Assembly (NCBI GenBank): GCA_000827265.1
Contig: KN834788.1
Location: 186,001 to 250,000 of the forward strand
From: Collybiopsis luxurians FD-317 M1
Taxonomy: Eukaryota > Basidiomycota > Agaricomycetes > Agaricales > Omphalotaceae
DNA: 64,000 nt
Direction: 5' to 3'
Shown one piece after another: positions 45,657 through 56,823 of the stretch. Below the pieces are notes generated by a model, which saw only the letters and a program-made list of their open reading frames with translations, did not search any database and was not told where the DNA came from. Both the position numbers and the translations under genes were made by a program. The first letter of the stretch is position 1, and each line of letters begins with the position of its first letter.

Positions 45657-45891
45657 CATCAGGAAAAGTACCTTTTTCCCAGAGAGCCAGGGCCAGCCTA
45701 GGGACACCCCCCCAATCCTAAGTAACCTCAGGTATCCTGAGAATCCCTGGGGCAGCCTGGGATCCCTGGGGCCACTGAGGTCAGCTCAGGCTGCACTCAG
45801 GCTTCACAGGATTCCTGAGGTTTCCTAGGATTGGGGGGGGTGTCTCTAGGCTGGCCCTGGCTCTCTGGGCAATAGGGCATTTTTCCTGATG
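45657..45891. mobile_element. TIR element X3 (235 bp), foldback form
   Basis: Ends CATCAGGAAAAGTACC and complement CATCAGGAAAAATGCC; 2-bp duplication AA on both sides (45655-45656, 45892-45893). The arms stay complementary for about 75 bp inwards: CCAGAGAGCCAGGGCCAGCC on the left pairs with GGCTGGCCCTGGCTCTCTGG on the right, followed by GACACCCCCCC against GGGGGGGGTGTC. Nearly the whole element can fold into one hairpin. Same family as X1 and X2. Confidence 0.9.
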
Positions 45892-45893
45892 AA

Positions 45894-48374
45894 TGTTTGG
45901 TATATGACTTAGATTACTACAGCTTGAAAATTGCAATTTTTTTATTGCAAATTGTACATGCATTGTCAAGTGAATAAGCCTGCACAGAGGATTGCCTTCC
46001 CTAAGTGCTAATAAGAATAGTGCAAAAAGTACTGGTCTGTCATAGAAAAAAGGAAGTATTGGGTTGGGGCTAATGCAATATCATTACATGCATGCAGTGT
46101 GAGAAGTTAAAGCACATGACTTTTGTTGATGTTACATGTAGATTCAAAGGCATCACAACTCTTCATTTTGCACCACTACCATCTCACCTTTTCTCTCAAT
46201 TATCTCATCTCCCAGTGGTTTAGTCCTTGCCCTACATTCCAGCCTTCACTGAAAAGACATTGCAAGGTTACAGAAAGACCATTGAAGATTTTGCCTTCCT
46301 CTGAATCTAAAATGGCAGTCTCCAGTCAGTCCATGGAGGGTATTGATTCCTGCAATGCTGTTCAACATTATACAACCTAAATGTGACCTTTCCTTTTTGA
46401 TCAGACTGAATAGAAGCTGAATCCAATGCTCCAAACAGTCCTCAAGGCCCTTTGCTGTATGTTTAAGCATTCCTGTCATCCTCTCTAACTTTGCTTTTGT
46501 GGGCTTTTAAGGGTCTCACAATGAGCCCAAGTTTAGTGCTCATACTGAAACTGGAACCAACCAAAGGTAGCAACTTGGAAGACTCACAGCATTTGAGAAG
46601 TCTCAGCTCAAAATGTTCAAGTTACTCTTATATTGTCATATGGACCTGTATTAACATATCTTTAGCTTCATTTTGCTATCCCTCCTTTGCAAAAGGCTCC
46701 GCCAACCTGGAGGGAAAGACCTTCAAGACCCAATCAGTGCAAGTGTGCTTGTTTTTTTTTTCTTCTTGTTTGTTACTTAATTTTCTTCAGCAAGATCTTC
46801 CCTGATGACAATGTTGACAGTGACAATGAGCCCATTTCCAAATCCAATCTCACACTCATGCAGCAACATATGGCTGAATATGTTGATTCCAACAACCAAG
46901 ACCCTCCTGCCCAAACTGCCACTTAAAATAAAAACCACTAAGATACCAATCCTCCTCACACTCCATTCTCTGCCACTGCCAATCCTTGCACAGCCAATCA
47001 AGTCTAAGTCACCTGCCAAGTCCTCAACCACCCTCCTGTAGCCATTACGCTCCTCATTGTCAACCACAGATCCAGATGGTAACAATGCCAAAGGTGACTA
47101 AGATTCTGTTCCTCATTGTCCACTAAGTTCTTGCTCATCCTTCTGTAGGTGACATGCTCCCTCTCTGTTGGCTGCAGATCAGGAAGAATATGATTCTGCA
47201 AATGACAATGGCATTCCTCATTATCATCCACCAAGTCATCATCTTGTAAGCATCATACTCCCTCTCCACTGACTGCACATCAAGATGGAGACAATTCTGG
47301 AGATGACCAAGACCCTGCTCCTAAAATCCATTCTACTTGTTCATTTTCTACTTCTACACTGGCCACAAGATCTTGCCCTCACCATGGCTTTCACCAGAAG
47401 ATGATTTGGTGGACCTGCTGAATAGACATCTGAGGTGCTCCTAGATTCATATGGTTTGACTCTGGCTCTTACTGCTCGCTCCTGCTCTTGCAATTTGCTC
47501 AGACCATAACCTAGACTAATGTATTGCATTAGCCTCTATTGATACTTGCTTGTACTACAAACTCAATTGTGTAATCCAATATAAATTCCCTCAAAATTCC
47601 TATTATATATTCCAAATTACCTTGGGTTTACATTATCATTTGTGAGCAATGCTTTCAGCCACGATAAACCTCACCATCTGTGATCACACCATATCAGAAT
47701 GATGAGGAATGATTAAGGCTGACAGTAGATGATCTACCCCTGAACAAGTGAGGTATATGGTCAGCACCTTAACCAGGATATGTCCTGGATGGCCAGGTAC
47801 TGTATATCCACCCTGTATATTGGTCAGGCAGTTTTGGTGATGGATGGAGTTATGACAGAACCATGATCAACTTTGAATATCACCCATGCATGTAATTGAT
47901 GAACATTGACAATTTCACCTTTGCTTTACACACAATGGCTGCAGTAATTATGATCTGACAGCTGAATTCTATGATTACACTTGGCAGTGGTAACTTTTAA
48001 TGGAAATGGAGCTACTCAAGAAAAAAGGCACCCATTTTATGAAAGGTATACCATTACCATTCAATACAGAATGCTTGAGAGACATTGCTCTAGTATTCAC
48101 CCATGCTAGCAGACCCACCTAATTATAGTGACAGTCTCGTATAAAAGTAGGTGTATTATTGGAATCACATACAAATCTTTCAACCAAAAGGGTTACCATT
48201 ACTAGAGACTATTATAAGTGACCAGCAGCCTGGACTGATAACCCAAATTGCTCTGATGCTGAGAAAGAGATGGCTATGGCCTCATGGAACCTAATTAAAG
48301 ATGAGCCAACTAGAGATACCAAATCTCAGAATGAAATAAGGTTATAGATCCTTTTGATCTAAGGGACACCATTC
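45894..48374. other. Decayed, gene-free region
   Basis: Only short broken frames. Around 46740-46920 a plus-strand stretch reads SDNEPISKSNLTLMQQHMAE after an intron-like GT..CAG, possibly an exon relic. About 47780-47870 gives YVLDGQVLYIHPVYWSGSFG in one frame. No family could be assigned and all frames contain stops. Confidence 0.4.
47017..47337. repeat. Three tandem ~107-bp units
   Basis: Units starting at about 47017, 47124 and 47232 share the order: AAGTCnTCAnC, then a GTAG/GTAAGC stretch, CTCCCTCTC..TG.CTGCA.ATCA, GA..ATTCTG, ATGAC and a CCTCATT..CATCCAC end. They are degenerate (roughly 70 percent by eye) and in-frame stops differ, so this is an old minisatellite or a decayed repeat protein. 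Confidence 0.6.
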
Positions 48375-48379
48375 GATGG

Positions 48380-48629
48380 TGTTGAGATTTTTGGTGAAGC
48401 AACTCATCAGCTGGAGATTGGGTGAGAAACTTCGAGAACAAATAGGTATAACATTCTTCCCAAGACACTTACAGATTATTGTAGAACACTCTAGATTACT
48501 TACAGTATAGTATATAAGCCATGTACGAAGAGGCAATAGGGCATGTGTTTGCTAGGCAAACACCCAAAGCCTCGACAAGTGCAATAAACTACTTTTATCT
48601 CTTACATGCACACAACCTAAAATCTAACA
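48380..48629. mobile_element. Second solo LTR (250 bp), GATGG target duplication
   Basis: Starts TGTTGAGATTTTTGGTGAAG and ends AATCTAACA (TG..CA). It is flanked by GATGG at 48375-48379 and 48630-48634. TATA-like TATATAAGCC at about 48511. Start resembles the solo LTR at 8785 (TGTTGAGA), but the bodies differ, so they are related at most at the family level. No internal domain nearby. Confidence 0.92.
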
Positions 48630-50379
48630 GATGGCATTGAGTAGCCACTTATGGATATTGAGCTAGAATATTAGATTGAAGGATACTTCCTCCATAGAAA
48701 GAGACACAATTAGATAGACACCATGAATGAAGCAAAAGTGGGTTATTGCTCAATCCATCTGCACAGAACTAAACCAATCTGACTTGAGTTGTTAGACTTA
48801 AAACTGAAGAGACTATTAAGAATTATTAGAAACCTTTGGGTAATGATTTGGGGACAAACACTGAAATGCTTACCTATAAGAGAAACTAGAATTTGAAAGA
48901 GAGTAGATATTATTTTTGAGTAGTATAAGTACAGTCATCAGTCTACTGTTCACTCAAGTAACATTTGGACTGTAACAGCCTCTGTGTGAAGTGTCTGATT
49001 ATTTTCTTGCCCAGAATGTGGTTGTATACCTGCCATGATTAGCAGTTGAGTTGCTCCTGCATTTCTGATAAAGCTATCTTAAGCCCTAAACCTTTGAACA
49101 TATATTTTGGTTGAGACATTGAAAAGTTGATGAATAGTTCCTCATTGTAGAACGTTTGAAAAATACAGATCATTACTTCTTCAAATAGTTGAAGTTTCAA
49201 CAGACAAAAGGATCAATCAGGTTGACTGAATTGTCCTGGTATTGAGAACCTTTGACAATGCACCCCTTGCACCCTTAACTACAAATCACTGATTTAGTGT
49301 AAGTTCAAGAAGTTAATCAATACTTCAGGTGTATATGTACTTGAGTGTTGGTAAAATTGAGAGTAAATTCAATCTGGTTGCTAGTCTCACACATATCTCA
49401 AAAGCTCTTTCTTTGGAACATCTTCATTTGCCATTTACACCTCTACAGTGAACACTGAAGGGGAGTGATAGTCAGCATGCATGCATATATTTGGACAGTA
49501 GATGCTTACTCAGGCCCACACCTAAAGGAAAAATACAACAGTCTGTTGTCAATGACCATTTTGGTTGAAGCCATGAACCCTATCACTGCAATGACAACTA
49601 CAGGTCACTATAACACCAGATGGAATCTTTTTGATTAGCATTACTTATGAAATTTTTGATAAGAGTGCCCACCATTACAGGGAATATGAGGTTTCGATGA
49701 AATAGATTTTTTCTTGTCACTGGGAAAAGGATATAGCAGAAGCATTAATAGATCTATACCCTCACAGCATTAGAATACTGGGGTTTTGATGCAGCCTTGT
49801 GAATCAGTATTTTAATACAGCCTCCTGGTAAACTGCATTTGAATGCATCTATCAGATTCAGTCTACATGTAACACCTACTACTAGGTAGGCAGTAGCCAG
49901 AACAGCTGGGGGATTTGCAAGGTTAGAGTAGTAGAGAGGGCCAGATGGCAGCTATAGTGAGCTGAAGTCCACTGAATGTCAATATGAACCAATATATTGG
50001 ACAATCAACATAGGGGGTTGGAATAAAGACAGCTGGGGTCATATGACCCAGGGTATGTATATCTCAGTGCTACTGAGGCAGCTACACTACATGAATCTGT
50101 CATATTTTGATGCAGCCAGCCTGGAGCTGTATCTGAATGCAGGTACAATGCCAATGAGGATTTCCTGCATTCAGATGCAACATCATTGGAGAATTGTATT
50201 TGAACACTGCTTTCCAGAAGTTAATGAACAAGCTCAGGACAAATATATTGTAATTATTTCCTTACTATAGCAAAGAAGTACATTGTTAACAATTTGTTAC
50301 TATATCAAGTTGTAGTTATAATAATTCACTTGCTATTACAAATGGTAAATTAAATGCCTCAAAGAAAATTGATTGCCCA

Positions 50380-50475
50380 CATGCTGAATTGAACTAAAAA
50401 CCTAACAGCTGACCAAAGTTTGACAGCTGACCAGCATGAATAGGTGGTACACATAACCACTACACCAAGATGCTC
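50380..50475 (-). ncRNA. tRNA-like sequence with Pol III A and B boxes (SINE head?)
   Basis: On the minus strand TGGTGTAGTGG (50457-50467) fits the A-box consensus TRGYNNARNNG, and GTTCAATTC (50386-50394) fits the B box GWTCRANNC. The spacing of about 60 bp is wider than in a simple tRNA because of an internal duplication of CAGCTGACCA (50406-50433). No matching acceptor stem was found. A tRNA-derived SINE head or a decayed tRNA is more likely than a working tRNA gene. Confidence 0.4.
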
Positions 50476-50576
50476 ATTGCAAGTTTATAGTATTCTTCAA
50501 TCATTTCACCCTACATAGTATGAATTTTGGCTTAATTAGTGCCAGCAAGTTCTCAGACTCCAAAGATATTGCCAAA

Positions 50577-50612
50577 CCTAATCCCTAACCCCCTAATCCC
50601 TACCCCTAACCC
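50577..50612. repeat. Telomere-like CCCTAA tract, interstitial
   Basis: CCTAATCCCTAACCCCCTAA, then TCCCTACCCCTAACCC: about six degenerate units of the CCCTAA (TTAGGG) fungal telomere repeat in 36 bp. A further GTTAGGGTTAG occurs at about 50658 in the opposite orientation. Confidence 0.7.
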
Positions 50613-52882
50613 ACAGTGGCCCTGCAATGTTTAGCTGTTCAGACCTGCAGCATTATGTTAGGGTTAGCTTTGCTAGTCCTAATCAATGTAGGCCTTCATA
50701 TTGCTTAGTCTGGGGACCTAGGCTTTTGGAAGTTGGAATGCTTGCAATTAGCACATCTTTATTATTGACCACTTGCAAAAGCAACAAATAATTAACAAAC
50801 TAATTCCTTGCCATAACAAGCACATTGTAAACAATACTGTGTCTCTGACTGTAAGCTAGGCTGAGCCTACTGCAGGCTGCATTTAAGTTCAGATGAAGGA
50901 TGTCAGGTGCAATGCATTGATGCAATAAACAAGAGGGAACCCAACCTAAAAAGTATTATATCTTCCACCTGCAAGTGCAACATCATCCTCCATGTGCATA
51001 TGCACTACTTCCACCTTTATTTTATACTGAAGCATGGGCAATCTGAATAATTTTGATATGTCCACCTCTGAGTCCAGGGATCACCAAAGCTCCAATTCAT
51101 TGGCCTTTCTTTAGCACTTTGGACAGGGTCCATACTTGGTGCATGATACAAGGCATTGTTCAGGGTAGTCTGCAACATAGGTAGTGATCAGAGAATAAAC
51201 TCTCCTCACTGCACCATCACCTCCTGTCACTTCTATTCCTGTGCTTGCTGGGCAATCAGCCTGTTTGAATGGTCCCAGTACAACAGCCATGGAACAGCGA
51301 AAGACCTCAAAATTCTACATCCTAAGTGCAGTTCTTGATAAACCCTCTTTAGTATGGAAAGCTGGAAGGCCTCGCTCATGTCTGAGGCTGACCATCAATG
51401 TCCCTTGATGGGACCCAAGTCACTGCATGTCTCCTGAATGTAATTATTAATTTCCTTGCTTATCTGCCAGTTCCTGCTGGATTAGGTCCATAGTGATGCC
51501 GGAGCTCAATGCTCAAAGCTGCCCAAACCTGGACTCAACCTTAGATCCAGTTTTGGGTGATAGCCAAAATAGTGAAAATAAAAATCACCGAGATACCTTA
51601 ATCAACAACTCCTGCTATTCTGGTATCCCAAACTTGTGCAGCCTAGTATATCAATGTGCCTGCTCTTGCACTGCGACTGGTCTCTTTCCTGGCAGTCTAG
51701 GGTACAGCTCCCGCCTTTTTGAGAGCTAAATTCCAAAACTTAGGTGCCAGCATCTGCCTTCACACATGCATCAAGCTCAGCAATCATACTTATGTATTCT
51801 GCATCAAAAAATGCTAAGTACCTATGCTATTCAACTCTATGATGTCCAAATCTCGACCATGAGGTAGTAAATTCAGGGTTCTAGAATCCCATTATGACTA
51901 GGGCAATGAATTTAAGAGTAAGAATTCATGCCAACAGTGTGTTTGATCCTGGTCTATGGAAGTTAAGCTGAGCTAGTCACTGGTCAGTAAAGTTCAATAA
52001 AATTTATCTGCAATGATGAGGCGAGATTCTTTTAGTCTCTGATAAAGTCAATAAACTTTATTGGACCACAGTGCTACACTTTTCCTCTATGTTTCTGATA
52101 ACAGAGGTGGTCCAATGAAATCTAATAAAATATAATAGGGAAACTCAGAGTTGATGGCTCCAATAACTAAGTTATAGTAGAGCACTTCTTAGGATATACA
52201 TTTAGATCTCTCAGAAGGGAAGTCAGTACTACACTGTAAGACAATAGTTCACGCCCAGGTGTCACTGTTTTCAGCTTTTTACAGCAGGTTGCACAATTTT
52301 GCAGTCCTGGTTCAGAGTTTTCAACACTTGTGACTTGTTTGATTTTATTTTCTTTCTACCCTACACATTTGGGGCTCATGCCCAGCCAAGTTTAAGGACT
52401 TTAGTACCATTCAACAATGCCAGTTGTAGTTCAATTGATATCAATTCTGCTGACTATTTTCCTAAGTACATGAAACCTCAGAATGGACAGATAAGTTCTC
52501 TATTACCTATTTTCCTAAGTACACAAAACTGTAGGTAATGATAAATATAGAATAGAAATGAAAGTATACAAAGACCTGTATCCTCAGAACAATGTAGAAG
52601 TTCTGAGGGTTGGGGAAAATTCTACTAGTGTTATGAAAGACAACAAAAGGGTAAAAAAATGTAGAAAAAAATGAAATAGATAAGTAATGAAATGCAAACA
52701 CAAAGATACTCACCCAAATACCTACAGCTGCAACCTTGTTTCCGTCGATACAGAGCCACAGGACACCACGTGCCCACATAACTGTAACATGTACTACTAC
52801 ACAATGCTGGAACCTGATCTAACAGAAATACCTACAAGAAAATGCCTGTTCAACAGTAATACACTTAAGTGCACATGAATGC

Positions 52883-53330
52883 CTACTGAGGGTTGCTGAC
52901 TACTACTACAGTAGCAGGAATATTATATGAGGACAGTTGAGATAGCTCATCAAGAAAACCTAGGCCAATTTTTAAAAATTGACATATTGGCCGACTCTGC
53001 GGCTGACGGTAGCCAACTGAATGCCTGAGCCGACTGTCAGTTGAAGAATTCTGCTCAGTAGCAAATAATAAAAATTCATTGGGCTTATTGAATTTTTGTT
53101 TTTTTAGTAGGCTATTCCACTGGGTGGAATTAGGGATCGACACTGTAACTGTATCATAAGGGGTGTCAGCAACAGCCGTTTTTACTTGCACTTCTGGGCC
53201 AAGAATAGTATGTATGTAGTCATGTACGGCCCTCCGTAGCCTTTGCTCCTTAGTCTATTAATGCCAGTGTTGGGCTTGTTGCCTCTTAGCTCTCTCTTCT
53301 CTGGCTCCCGCACAGGACCTCACTGGTGAC
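52883..53330 (-). pseudogene. Remnant of an unidentified coding sequence
   Basis: The minus-strand frame reads AREERAKRQQAQHW, two stops, then KEQRLRRAVHDYIHTILGPE, VQVKTAVADTPYDTVTVSIP and NSTQWNSLLKKQKFNKPNEF, ending SNPQ at 52883. Composition is protein-like and continuous over 130 codons except for the two stops. No family recognised. Lies 440 bp downstream of the G6PDH gene on the same strand. Confidence 0.35.
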
Positions 53331-53770
53331 AGCAGGGCATACAAATGGCAATCAATTGAGCATGTCCAAGTGATAGTATGTAGAAAGAAAAACTACAAAC
53401 TATTTCAAATCTGCTTACAGTAGTAATTATATACAAATTGTGCCATTAGTAGTTGAACCTGGTTCGAACCTGGTGCACCTCTGAATTGACCCCAAACCTG
53501 AGGCTCAGATTTGAGATTCGGCGAAAAAGGCAGGTTCTCGGACCGAACCAAACCGTGGCAGCACTGTAATGTAAGCCAAAGACGAGTTTTAGTGAAGTTG
53601 CAATCTGCCAAGTCTCAAACACGGGAAAGAACAAGTTATTCACAATCAACTCAGGAAAGCGATGTAACTGCGCAGGTTAAAGCTAACTACATACTGAGAT
53701 CATTTTTTTTCAATCGCACCACTACTCGCTGTGTAGAACGGGTTGTCGTCGGAATCTACTGTTTTACGGT

Positions 53771-55590
53771 TTACGCCTTGTACCCATACTTCGCCAAAAA
53801 GTCATCAAGTCCATTAGGTCCACGCGACCCGTATTTATACTTGGTTGGGACAGGTTTTGGTTCACCATCCTTCCCATCGGTCCAGTGCAATATAGGCGTG
53901 AAAATCTGATTTATGAATTTCATGTGCATTATCAAACGGAATCCAAACTCACCTTCCATGCCGCAACCAGTTCGTCATCACGTACAAATGTCGAATGATC
54001 ACCATTGAGTACATCGCGCACGAGTACCTCGTATGCGGCGGGGATGAATGCACTTGGAAAAGTTTCCTTGTAGTTGAGTTTCATTTCTGTAGACACCACG
54101 CCCGACTCGAATCCAGGAGTCTTGATATTCAACTTGAGGAAGATGGCTTCACCGGGTTGAAGACGCATGATCAGCTCGCTGCGAGAAATGTCATCATCAT
54201 ACAACCCTTTGGGAGCGTCCTTGAACTGTATACGGATCTCAACGATACTTTCATTCAGAGCTGTATATTGGGGGCATGGTGAATAGATAGGTATACGAGA
54301 TAATCAGTGATAAGGATATAAAGCATAAACGTAAAGCAACTTCACCTTTTCCAGCCTTTAAGATGAATGGGACGCCTTCCCATCGCTTGTTGTTGACCCA
54401 GAGGACGCTTGCCGCGTAAGTGGCTGTTGTAGAGTCTTTTGGAACCCCATCATCGTCGGTGTAGCCTATATATTAGCCCAACAAAACGTCGTTGCGCAGT
54501 ATTGGAGGAACTGCGCGCAGTAATTCTACCTATGGAAATTGTAAGACCACAACTATCGGAGAAACGGACGCGATTACCCCCCTTTTCATCGATAACATTT
54601 TTAGGCGATAGAGTGGCGGGACGTTCCATAGCTAATATAGAGAAAATCTGGGCAAGGTCTTACCAGAGTCACCTCGTAAGCTCTCAAAAAAGAAAGAAGT
54701 GCTCGAAACGCACGGTTCTGAATCACATCCCGAATTATTCCAGCAGAGTCAAAGTATCCCCCGCGGCCTTCAGTACCAAACGACTCATTAAGAGTAATCT
54801 GAACGTTACTGATACGGTCACTATCCCAAAAACCACTTGTGAAGCCATTAGCCCAGCGAAGGACAAGAATGTTCTTCACGATCTCTTTGCCCAAGTAATG
54901 GTCAATTCGGAATGTCTCATCCTCCATCCAGAACTTGGCAATATCATGCACCATCTGTTGCGCCGAGTCGAGATCATTTCCGATGGGCTTTTCCACTACA
55001 AGACGGTTGGAGCCGGACTTAGAGTATACATGTTCCCTGAAGTTTTTCGCAACCTCCACGAACACAGCGGATGGAAGGGCGAGGTAGAAAATACGGTTAC
55101 GTTCTTCCCCTGGGAAGTTGGCTTCGAGGCTCTGCAGATATTTGTCTAGCTCGTCGTACTTGGTCCCATCGTCGTAGCTCCCAGCTTGATACGATAGGAT
55201 AGATTTGTAGCCATCAAGCTGCGCGACAAAGTCTGGGTCGTTGCCCGGATCCTTGATATTGGCCGTGACCTGCGCGATGAAAGTATCATGGTCGATCTTG
55301 GAGCGAGCGTATCCAACGATGTATGTGGGCTGAGGAAGATAGCCGCGGCGAAAGAGGGTGAAGAGGGCTGGGAAGAGCTGCAATCCAAGGTCAAATACGA
55401 TTAGTCGATAACAAAGATACTTTGAGCAAGGTTTAATCCAATGACCTACCAACTTCTTGGCGAGGTCGCCCGACGCACCCGCAACTTTCGTCAATGTACA
55501 TCAGTTTATCGTTCATGACCGTTTGCTGGTGCATAGCCGAGACTCACTGACGAAGGTTGTATTTTTTGTGATATGTGATAATCCTTTCAT
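53771..55590 (-). CDS. zwf1: Glucose-6-phosphate dehydrogenase (contains an in-frame TAA)
   Basis: Oxidises glucose-6-phosphate to 6-phosphogluconolactone with NADP+, the first step of the cytosolic pentose phosphate pathway. Exon 1 (55590-55548) [14 protein letters not shown] joins exon 2 (55484-55450) to give the NADP-binding [12 protein letters not shown]. Exon 3 (from 55377) has [44 protein letters not shown] and the active-site [13 protein letters not shown]. Then [76 protein letters not shown] and the C-terminal [16 protein letters not shown] with [21 protein letters not shown] at 53771. Oddities: TAA at 54473-54475 where the family has the Gln of LLGQY, an extra base in a G6 run at about 54577-54582, and an unresolved junction between VIQN and AMERP. 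Either a pseudogene, a polymorphism or a sequence error. Confidence 0.92.
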
Positions 55591-56823
55591 GAATATTATT
55601 TAGAAAGCTGTTGAGCTGGGTAAGGAAGTGGGAATTGGAATGAGATTATGGGGTTTTTAATCGGATAATGACCAAGTTGAGCATGAAGCGACGCGACAGG
55701 AATCTTCGGTAGATCTTTGCACCACATCTGAGGTTTCTTTGTGGATATAGATCGATTGATGGATACGACAGATAGCAAAAGAAGTCGAATGCTCTCAGTC
55801 GAAGGAAGAGACCTATTACATGGTTCAAGACCTTTGAGCCTGTTGCAAAGGTGTTCAGCCGAAAATAGCGCGAGTTTTTCTTGGTTTGGGGGGCCGTTTA
55901 TACCGCGACCCTTATAATTTCTATATACTTTGCCTCAACTTTGCCTGCCAGCCTTCGATTGATTAGGTATTGGGTCCAGAAACTTTACATACAAAGGGAC
56001 ATGTTCAATGCCTCTAAAAGCTGACGTCGACACGTCACCTTCCTCGAGGCACCAATCATCCCTGCATCGCCTTCTGCTCTGCTCTTCTTACGAACACGTT
56101 CGTTCCCCTGATAATCAGATTGAAGCTCTTTTGGCAACATAAAGCTGATGGAGATCTAGAGCTTAGAGCCTCTGTTTCGTGTTCGCATATTCAAGGGTAT
56201 CCCTATCGAGCTCCATCCCTGATCTCAAGATAATTCGATATCGTATGCCGATTGAGAATATGAGTTTTTTTAAGCCAGCAAGGTGAGTTTTACTTGACAG
56301 TTTGAAACATGCAGAAGTAACGCATGGGTTGTAGTCATTTGCAGAGATCTCAGGGACCGAAGAGAAGTGCACGGTGGAAGACAGGATGAATGACTGACGA
56401 CAGGAAGGAATAATTCAATGAAGACAGGAGGAATTGAGGGGTTGAATTCTGCAACCGTAAACCGCGCTTCCTTATCTGTCACCATATTGTCGGTAATTCA
56501 AGCCCGTGACACCTTCTCGATTGGCAGTGACAATAACCTGCCATTGGTATCGATTCGCTTAAGATTATGGGACACACTACGCCTTGTAAGGGATTATTCG
56601 GATTCTGTGTGTCTGATATTCGCTTACCCAGCTGATTCTTGACCTTCGAAACCCAGTTATACTCATGGGCTGTCGTTCTTACAATTCAGAAAGCCAGTAG
56701 TGCCGACCCGAGATCTCTTTCTTGATTCCTTCAATCAAGATAGACAGTCATACTAAGACTTTCTAATAAATCTGTGTTTTATTATAAAAACCGCAATCGA
56801 ACAGCCAGTATCGACAATTCACA
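55591..56823. promoter_or_regulatory. Divergent promoter region, G6PDH / b5-reductase-like gene
   Basis: 1.2 kb between two divergently transcribed genes. For the plus-strand gene a TATA-like TTATAAAAACC lies about 40 bp before the ATG (about 56780-56790). For the minus-strand gene, TATA-like sequences lie around 55910-55930 (plus-strand CTTATAATTTCTATATAC). A CCAAT core (ACCAATCATC) is at about 56051. Short frames here are overlapping shadows without family features. Confidence 0.5.

Larger units (their letters stand above)
48635..52880. other. Gene-free region with small structural repeats
   Basis: No frame above about 80 codons and no domain. Contains the tRNA-like sequence (50380-50475) and telomere-like tract (50577-50612). 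An inverted repeat CTGAATGCAGG..CCTGCATTCAG lies at about 50132-50176. The rest is AT-rich sequence with nothing further I can interpret. Confidence 0.5.

Noticed and set aside
42203..45891. X elements as Tc1/mariner or CACTA MITEs
   Set aside because: Flanking dinucleotides are TG, GT and AA rather than TA, and the termini do not start CACTA/CACTG.
47760..48180. Carbohydrate-active enzyme relic
   Set aside because: A single suggestive peptide (VLDGQVLYIHPVYWSG) without any confirming motif and with stops in all frames.
54473..54494. Ultra-short intron removing the G6PDH stop (about 17-22 nt)
   Set aside because: No GT..AG choice removes the stop and keeps the frame; such sizes are not known in these fungi.
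53511..55149. Plus-strand frames across the G6PDH gene (up to 236 codons)
   Set aside because: They are complements of conserved G6PDH exons; the minus-strand reading has recognisable motifs.
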